Positions 58,087-64,000 of a DNA stretch of 64,000 bases are shown here, piece by piece. A program made the translations under genes and the position numbers. Source of the stretch: Harmonia axyridis (taxonomy: Eukaryota; Arthropoda; Insecta; Coleoptera; Coccinellidae); contig NC_059502.1 of the NCBI RefSeq assembly GCF_914767665.1, forward strand, positions 8,432,001-8,496,000, read 5' to 3'. The notes under the pieces are model-generated. The model worked only from the letters and a program-made list of their open reading frames with translations, did no database searches and was not told the DNA's origin. Each line of letters opens with the position of its first letter. Positions within the stretch are counted from its first letter, which is position 1.

Positions 58087-59145
58087 ATTCTAATAAACTT
58101 TCAATCATACAATTCACATCGAATCAACGTGATTGCATTGTGAAAATCTGGATCCGTTCGACAAAAAAACTACCCCGAAATTATTGGGATACCTACATTT
58201 CATTGTGTTGAACCTGATACCTGATTGAAGAGCTCCATCAATGAATTGCAGAATATTGTACAACTCACTAGCTCAGAGTTTCTATCTATGAATTTCAAAT
58301 AATCAAATCGGACAAATCATTTTTCAAAACCTATAAAACACAATATTATAAAAATATGTTGAAATTAGATTAATTCAAATGAATCTCACTCTAATATCTG
58401 ACGCCCAATAATTTCGAATAAATTCTGGAATTGTGAAGAAATAATTGAATTTATGCGACGTTTGAAGGAAAATACGTTCAAAAATCCACCTTGTAGTTTT
58501 TGATAAATTCCTGGTATATTTTTGGCACAGCATCTTTGCAATCTTATGGTGCTCTTCTTTCCAGTGAAAATATCCCAGAAGCACAACAAGACAAAATCGA
58601 ATACGAATATGAAAAAAACCGAAATATAGCGGAAGAAATAATTCAAATTGAAAAACTGTTTGTATCCGCGCACTTATTCAAACGATGATGCCCCAATTAC
58701 AACGTCGAGTGAAGGAGTTCCATAGGGATAAATCAGAATTATGGAGGTTTGTCGGACTGTATCAAAGGAACGGGAGGAACACATGGCATTAAACAATTCA
58801 TAACTCATATTTATAGGTATCAGATTTTTGAGTACACCACTCTCCTAATTAAACTAGATGTAGTCGATCTTTTGATATTTTCAGTGCAACGAACACGTGT
58901 TTCTTGATCTCTGGTTATTCAGTTATTCAGAGAAGAAGAAAAAGAACAAGTTTATATTTGAGCCTAAGTTTAGTGCCGTCAGTAGAGAAAAGGAGTGTTT
59001 TTTTGAAGAAAAATTGTTTTTCTACAAGAAATGAGATTATTTTACTATTTTTTCTATATTTTTTTGTTCCAATCAAATACATCGTTAACTTGATTGTTAA
59101 CTGATAAATCAATCTCAATTTTGTGAACTTCCAATGTGTCGTGTC
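58087..59145. other. AT-rich non-coding stretch, nothing recognised
   Basis: Short overlapping frames at 58375-58690 and 58900-59120 occur on both strands and have no domains. No repeat match. Confidence 0.4.
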
Positions 59146-59232
59146 TAGAATAACAAAATAATTGAATAGCAGAATAGCGGAATAACAAAATAACAGAATA
59201 ATTCAATACGAGAATAACAGTTTAGTAACAGT
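59146..59232 (+). repeat. short AATAACAGA-type simple repeat
   Basis: Irregular tandem units of about 8-10 bp related to aataacaga and aatagcaga, about nine in number. Confidence 0.7.
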
Positions 59233-59489
59233 AGTTGATTAAATAAATTTCAGGGAGTTAAACGAATATGCAATTCCATCATTCCGTTATTTCGAACTAC
59301 CTTTATATACTTAGATTATAATAGTTATGAGTTAATTTAATGTTTATTCATGAGGAGAAATTATAAACCACGAGTACGAAGAGCAAGTTGAAATGAATTT
59401 GTTGCTTGATTAATGTGTTCTTTTTTGTTTTTTGACTTCTGAGCTGCAGGTGATAAATATTGCTATTGAAAAATTGAATTAGGTTATAA

Positions 59490-59890
59490 AGGGTTTTCCA
59501 ATAAGAGGTTTCATTTTGATATTGAAAAAACAAACGGGGTTATTCTGAGAGAAATCAATGCATGTTTATTTCATTTTTGAGACATATTAGCCAAAAGACA
59601 GCTACAGCTACGATTGTAGCATTAATAATAATATTATTTATATTCTTTTTTTCAAATTTTCCATGACCAATTTGCACATTTGAGGCTGTACGTCATCGAT
59701 ATAACTTCACGATTTCCAAAATCTTCAATCGATAGTGGAGCTTTGGTTAAGATCTTATTTTTCACGTGACTCCAAAAAAAAAGTCTGAAGGTGTTAGATC
59801 ACAAAATCTCGATGGCCAATTGCGATTTTCAAAAAATAAAGAGGCCAGAAAACTTTTCTTGCAAAATCACGACTATTTCGTTGCTTGACT
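59490..59890 (-). mobile_element. DD41D-like mariner family B, 3' remnant
   Basis: The 3' terminal motif ccaataagaggtttcatttt and the following tgatattgaaaaa match the 39.7-kb copy. The C-terminal coding part is present in decayed form up to the region just after the second Asp (ggtgttagatcacaaaatct is the complement of the CDLTP region). The 5' two thirds are missing. Confidence 0.75.
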
Positions 59891-61230
59891 GATAAAGCGA
59901 AGCAATTATCTACTAATTTCGAAAAGAGACTGAACTGCTCATAATAATAATGCCCCCCTCCCCCGTTCTGATTCGATGCAAGCGCCTCTTCTCGAAGATT
60001 TATAATCCCGAAAAAACAACCCCCTCTCGGAAATAATACATCAAAAGCTGCTGCAGTGGCGCACTCAAGAAGGCGAATGCCACATTCATCAGGTCCTCGG
60101 GGACCGAAATAAGCGAGTATTTTTTTTGATCGATCGTCTCCGGGACTCCCTGGACGTCCCCACCGCATGGGGCTGCCGAATGGCGCCTCTCGTAGTGACG
60201 CGATTGTGACAAATTAGACGGGCGTCGCGGTGGAAGTAACAAATCGTCGACGACAGGCTTTATTCCCGTTGCGCGGTATGTTTATACGCCAATTTGGCGA
60301 TGTACTTCCCGGGGAAGTTGGCAATTAGTCGAGGGGTGTCGAATCGTGACGTATTGGTGGCCAATCGATAATTTTGTGTACAGAACAATTTGAACTTTTT
60401 ATAGTTTATTTTTACGTCATTTAATTTGTTCCACCTGTCACTATGTCAATATTCTCTGTGAAGTTTCTATGGTTCAAGCTCTTTACAGATCAAAGTCTAC
60501 TCTGAAAATTTTTACGCCGTTTCGTTAGTGCATTATCATTTTTATAGAATGATATTTAAAATCAAATTCAATTAAGGATTTTTCGCCACATAATTTAAGG
60601 CCATTGCTGGCTCAAAATTCGAAGAATACAGACATTGCTTACGAAACGAGATAGTTTTGTTAGAAGAGTTCTCGCTCAAAAATGATAAATGGAGCACCAA
60701 CCGCCGTACAAGAAACCGACATTTCCTTCCTTCGTGCAACCTGGCGAAACGATCTGAATCCTTTGTAGACCTCACAGCAATCGCGGTGTCCTAATATCCA
60801 TCTGAACCAGTGCGGTAATGAGGCCTTTGCGGAAAGTAACACAAACTGAAGCGTAATTTATAGTTCGAGTACCGAATATATCATCACCGCTGACAACGAC
60901 AACCATATTACATCATTGCAGTTTCTGTTTCGATTCTTGCCGTATGCTTCTCGGAGAAATATTGCCATGTCAACGGAAAGGGGGGCTCAACACTAGAGAA
61001 ATTGAATTGCTAGTTGATTTCAATTGTAGCAGATCAGGAAATTGTTTCGATGTGGCGAATGCTATTCTTGTATTGTATTCAAACAGAAAGGAATTCTTTG
61101 AATGGTATGGGGAATCTATGTTAATACCGTTTTGTATCTGTGGATCCTTAAAATGTAGAGCAGAATATAAAAGGCACTTCTGGGGTCTTATGATCCACTG
61201 AACAAGAACAAATCATTTGTAATGAATAAT
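59891..61230. other. non-coding stretch with GC-rich island
   Basis: GC-rich island at about 59940-60330 and a smaller patch at about 60670-60830, without recognisable domains. The frame 60944-61201 (LGEILPCQRKGGLNTREIEL…) is unrecognised. Confidence 0.4.
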
Positions 61231-61234
61231 TTAC

Positions 61235-61460
61235 TGACTTTCTGCAGACCTCAGGAACCTCCAAGGAAAGAAATTTGGCTCTCATGAAAAAGTGATTGCT
61301 GATGTTGAAACTTATTTCCAAAGCAAATAGGAATCTTTCTACAGCGATTTCGAGAAGTTAGAGGGTTGCAATTCATGTAAAGCTCTTGCAGGTGGCTATG
61401 TTAAAGAATAAAGTAGAATTTTTGAGAAAAAATAAATGGCCCTGGACTTATGAGTGGAGT
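61235..61460 (+). mobile_element. mariner 3' remnant
   Basis: Collinear with the remnant at 10.39-10.62 kb: GKKFGSHEKVIADVETYFQS, a stop, then the degraded C-terminus and the end ggccctggacttatgagtgg. Both remnants start at about the same point (tttctacagacctca and tttctgcagacctca). Confidence 0.75.
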
Positions 61461-63115
61461 GTGAATTTACAAATTTTGGGCTAATGTTTATTCTTAATTT
61501 CTCTTTATTCTGAACTGCTCTTTATTGAAAGGTCAACATCATCATTCGTTTCAAACTGTCATGATCACTCGGAATATTCAATGATCTATAAATCAAACAT
61601 TCGTGTGGTTGACTGTCAGCAAGTGTTTCAGAAACAACCTAAAAAATTAATTATCTAAATTACTGTAAGGACTGCATGGTTAATCATCATTCTGTTGAAG
61701 TAGGACAACTATTGCTATCTTTTGTAAGACTACCCAGCCTAAGAAGCACACTCCTGCTCAAGGTATTGCTTAGTTCTCACAAAGTGATTGGCAAGGTTCG
61801 TAGATCATTACTAAATTAGCAAATATGTTAGACGACCTCCTTGGGAGATGTTGACTAGGGTATAGAATGACAGATCAATCTGGTCGTAGTTCTGAAATAC
61901 CTCTGGAATTAGCCTCTACACTTGATCAAGCCTAAAAAAGCAGCAATAAGCTTCCAGCTTGCAAGGGATCCGAAGTACTATCTTCGTTTTTTCGAATGTA
62001 TTTCCTGATGACCATTTTGATGAAAATTACTATCTGCTTATCATTTTAACTGAAGGAAAATAAGCAAACCTATTGGTTTTAATATTGCTGAGATGGAATT
62101 TGCTACTGATTTTTTGCTATATAGAACCCTCATCACATAAAATAACTTTAGATGATGATTCTGCAGTAAAATTGAAATGGTAGACACATTCTGTCTGCAC
62201 TCTCTCTGATTAGCCTAATCATATGTCTAAATATCTTTCGAGAAAATCATAATTCAATAGAAAACATTCATCTGATGTTGAAGTTATGGCTTATTTTTTC
62301 GCTTGTAAAGCACATTCCTATTTTCTTCAAGGTATTAAATGGTAACAATGTCTTCTTCACTCTAGCAATCCAATATCTTGAGTTAACCATGAACAGTGCA
62401 CGAACACCAAAAACAATTGTAGGTAGATTACCTTTGTTTCGACTCAACTGATCGATTATGAAACAACGGTAATCATTTCTAAAACCAACTAACCAATATT
62501 TGAGTGCCCATCTTTCTCTCAGCGAAAATAAAACCCGAGCAAAAACTGTAAGATCGCATATACCGTTCGTCCTGACTTATTAGAGCCTCGTACGGCAAGA
62601 TTTACTGCTTCCTATTTATTTTAATTTGTATCGCGATGAGTTTTCCATATCTTGTTATACGCTTCAGGTATTATGTAGCGATGATGGATACGTGTATTAG
62701 TGGTGCAAGCTCGAATCACGTACAATGGCGGAATTATTCAGGATGTCTTCCACGGACATATATGCGTAATTCCGTGTAATGCGTGATGATTGATGGTTGC
62801 CGAGATCCTTATGCATACAACATTCCATCTTTCGTCCAGACCGGATAATGATGAATATATTAGGCGAGCGCCTTCAGTTGGCGATGTTCAGCCTTGGAGG
62901 CGATCTAGGGGGCATAAAGGGGAGGGCGCAGTGGGTTTTGGTTCGTTATTTGCGAGTAATCATTTTTGTGCAGACGGACCTGGTTTAGCAAGAATAGCGA
63001 AGAACCGACTTTCCTGATCAAGTACTCCAGGTGAAGGATGAAAGTGGAACTATAATTTTAGATCACCTTCAATTTGGGTTCAGACTTGAAATACAAAAGC
63101 GTACAACTTTGCTTT
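61461..63115. other. non-coding stretch, small GC-rich patch
   Basis: AT-rich sequence without recognised features. A GC-richer patch at about 62790-62960 has two overlapping frames without domains. Confidence 0.4.
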
Positions 63116-63119
63116 CGCC

Positions 63120-64000
63120 GTTTTTCTACCGAAATTCGAGGTTTTATTGTAAAAAACTGGTTAAACATTCATGATTTAAAGTATTGACAATCGCTGGTCA
63201 CTACTTTTTCTCATCTTTCATGCAACGTTCGAATCCCGCGATCCATGAATCAATTTTTCACTTCTTCATAAAACCGGAAGTGCTGGTCAACCAGGTAGTG
63301 TGAATAGGGCGGGTGGGGGTAGGACTTCCATTTCAACGTTTCCAAGTATGTCTTGACCACTTTTGCAACATGGGGTCGAGCATTGTCTTGCTGTAAAATC
63401 ACTTTATCATGTCTCTCCTTGTATTGCGGCTGTTTGTCTTTCAATGCTCACCTCAAACGCATTAATTGCGTTCGATTACGATCCCCTGTGATTGTTTCAG
63501 TCGGTTTTAACATCTCATAATACACTACGCCAAGCTGATCTCACCAAATACTGAGCATGACCTTGGAACCGTGAATATTCGGTTTGGCCGTCGACGTAGA
63601 AGCATGGCCGGGATATCCCTATGTTTTTCTGCGCTTGGGATCATCGTAATTAACCCATTTTTCATCTCCAGTCACAATGCTATTCAGAAATACCTTCCGT
63701 ATTTGCCTTGCGAGTAGCTGTTCACAAGCAAACAAACGTCGTTCAACATTTCTCAGCTGCAACTCGTACGGACCCAATTTCCTTGTTTCTGAATCATTCC
63801 TATGACTTTCAGGCATTTTGAAATGGCTTTTTGCGTCACTTCCAATGATCTTGCCAATTCTTGTTGCATTCGACACGAGTCTTGATCAAGTAAAACCTCC
63901 AAATCTGCATCTTCGAAAACCTTTTCTCTTCCACCGTCATGCTGGTCTTTGACGTCTAAATCACCGTTCTTGAAGTGGCCAAGGTCGTCTCTTAATATTA
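63120..64000 (-). mobile_element. DD34D mariner of a fourth subfamily, runs off the window
   Basis: Minus-strand mariner that continues beyond position 64000. The frame 63619-63876 reads GPYELQLRNVERRLFACEQL, then FLNSIVTGDEKWVNYDDPKR with the first catalytic Asp. The frame 63250-63444 reads HDKVILQQDNARPHVAK with the second Asp and HPPYS. It then jumps to VDQHFRFYEEVKN: the piece with the third Asp is deleted. Inactive as seen. Confidence 0.88.

Noticed and set aside
47720..64000. Exon encoding homeodomain helix 3
   Set aside because: I scanned for sequences encoding VWFQNARAK next to an AG acceptor and found only the LWFQQDG motif of the rosa-like transposase at 50.4 kb.

Overview
The window looks like insect nuclear DNA, probably from a beetle or another holometabolan; the order is a guess. 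It is AT-rich, has very long introns and is crowded with decayed transposons. Only two stretches read convincingly as host coding sequence. Both are + strand exons of one gene, the LIM-homeodomain selector apterous (ap; vertebrate Lhx2/Lhx9). Exon A (36627-37069) carries the whole second LIM domain and a Pro/His-rich linker ending in a basic GRPRKRKPK stretch. Exon B (47505-47719) carries the end of the linker and homeodomain residues 1-46. The 10.4-kb intron between them has matching splice phases. The first LIM domain must lie further 5' and the WFQN recognition helix further 3'. I found neither here, so most or all of the window may be ap intron and flank.

The rest is a mosaic of mobile DNA separated by GC-richer islands without repeat homology. 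The repeat families are: (1) irritans-type DD34D mariners at 6.0, 13.3, 25.4 and 32.2 kb, the last almost full length with intact ends; (2) other mariner 3' remnants at 10.4, 19.0, 44.8, 50.9, 53.6, 61.2 and 63.1 kb; (3) DD41D (rosa-like) mariners at 17.4 and 50.0 kb sharing one internal deletion, plus a second DD41D-like family at 15.6, 29.9, 39.7 and 59.5 kb; (4) a non-autonomous family of about 580 bp with terminal inverted repeats at 8.3, 20.0, 22.5, 29.3, 42.1, 52.5 and 57.5 kb; (5) hAT remnants keeping the C-terminal dimerisation domain at 34.3, 37.1 and 46.8 kb, with end fragments at 1.4 and 49.9 kb; (6) non-LTR retrotransposon fragments at 9.2, 11.6, 38.1, 39.2, 41.2, 48.2, 52.1 and 53.3 kb; (7) two copies of a tRNA-derived SINE at 45.1 and 45.5 kb; (8) a dispersed tandem repeat of about 460 bp at 7.8 and 55.4 kb; and (9) a 17-unit, 20-bp minisatellite at 11.2 kb.

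The most interesting signal is family (4). One copy has a perfect 8-bp target-site duplication, its ends resemble P-element ends, and one arm keeps a conserved CxxC reading frame that looks like the start of a THAP zinc finger. I infer an undescribed non-autonomous P-superfamily element. Also notable are a duplicated hAT block whose second copy begins about 14 bp after the splice donor of exon A, and about 20 GC-rich islands, one with two long palindromes, that are candidate ap regulatory elements.

All comparisons were made by eye. Element edges are approximate except where target-site duplications are stated.
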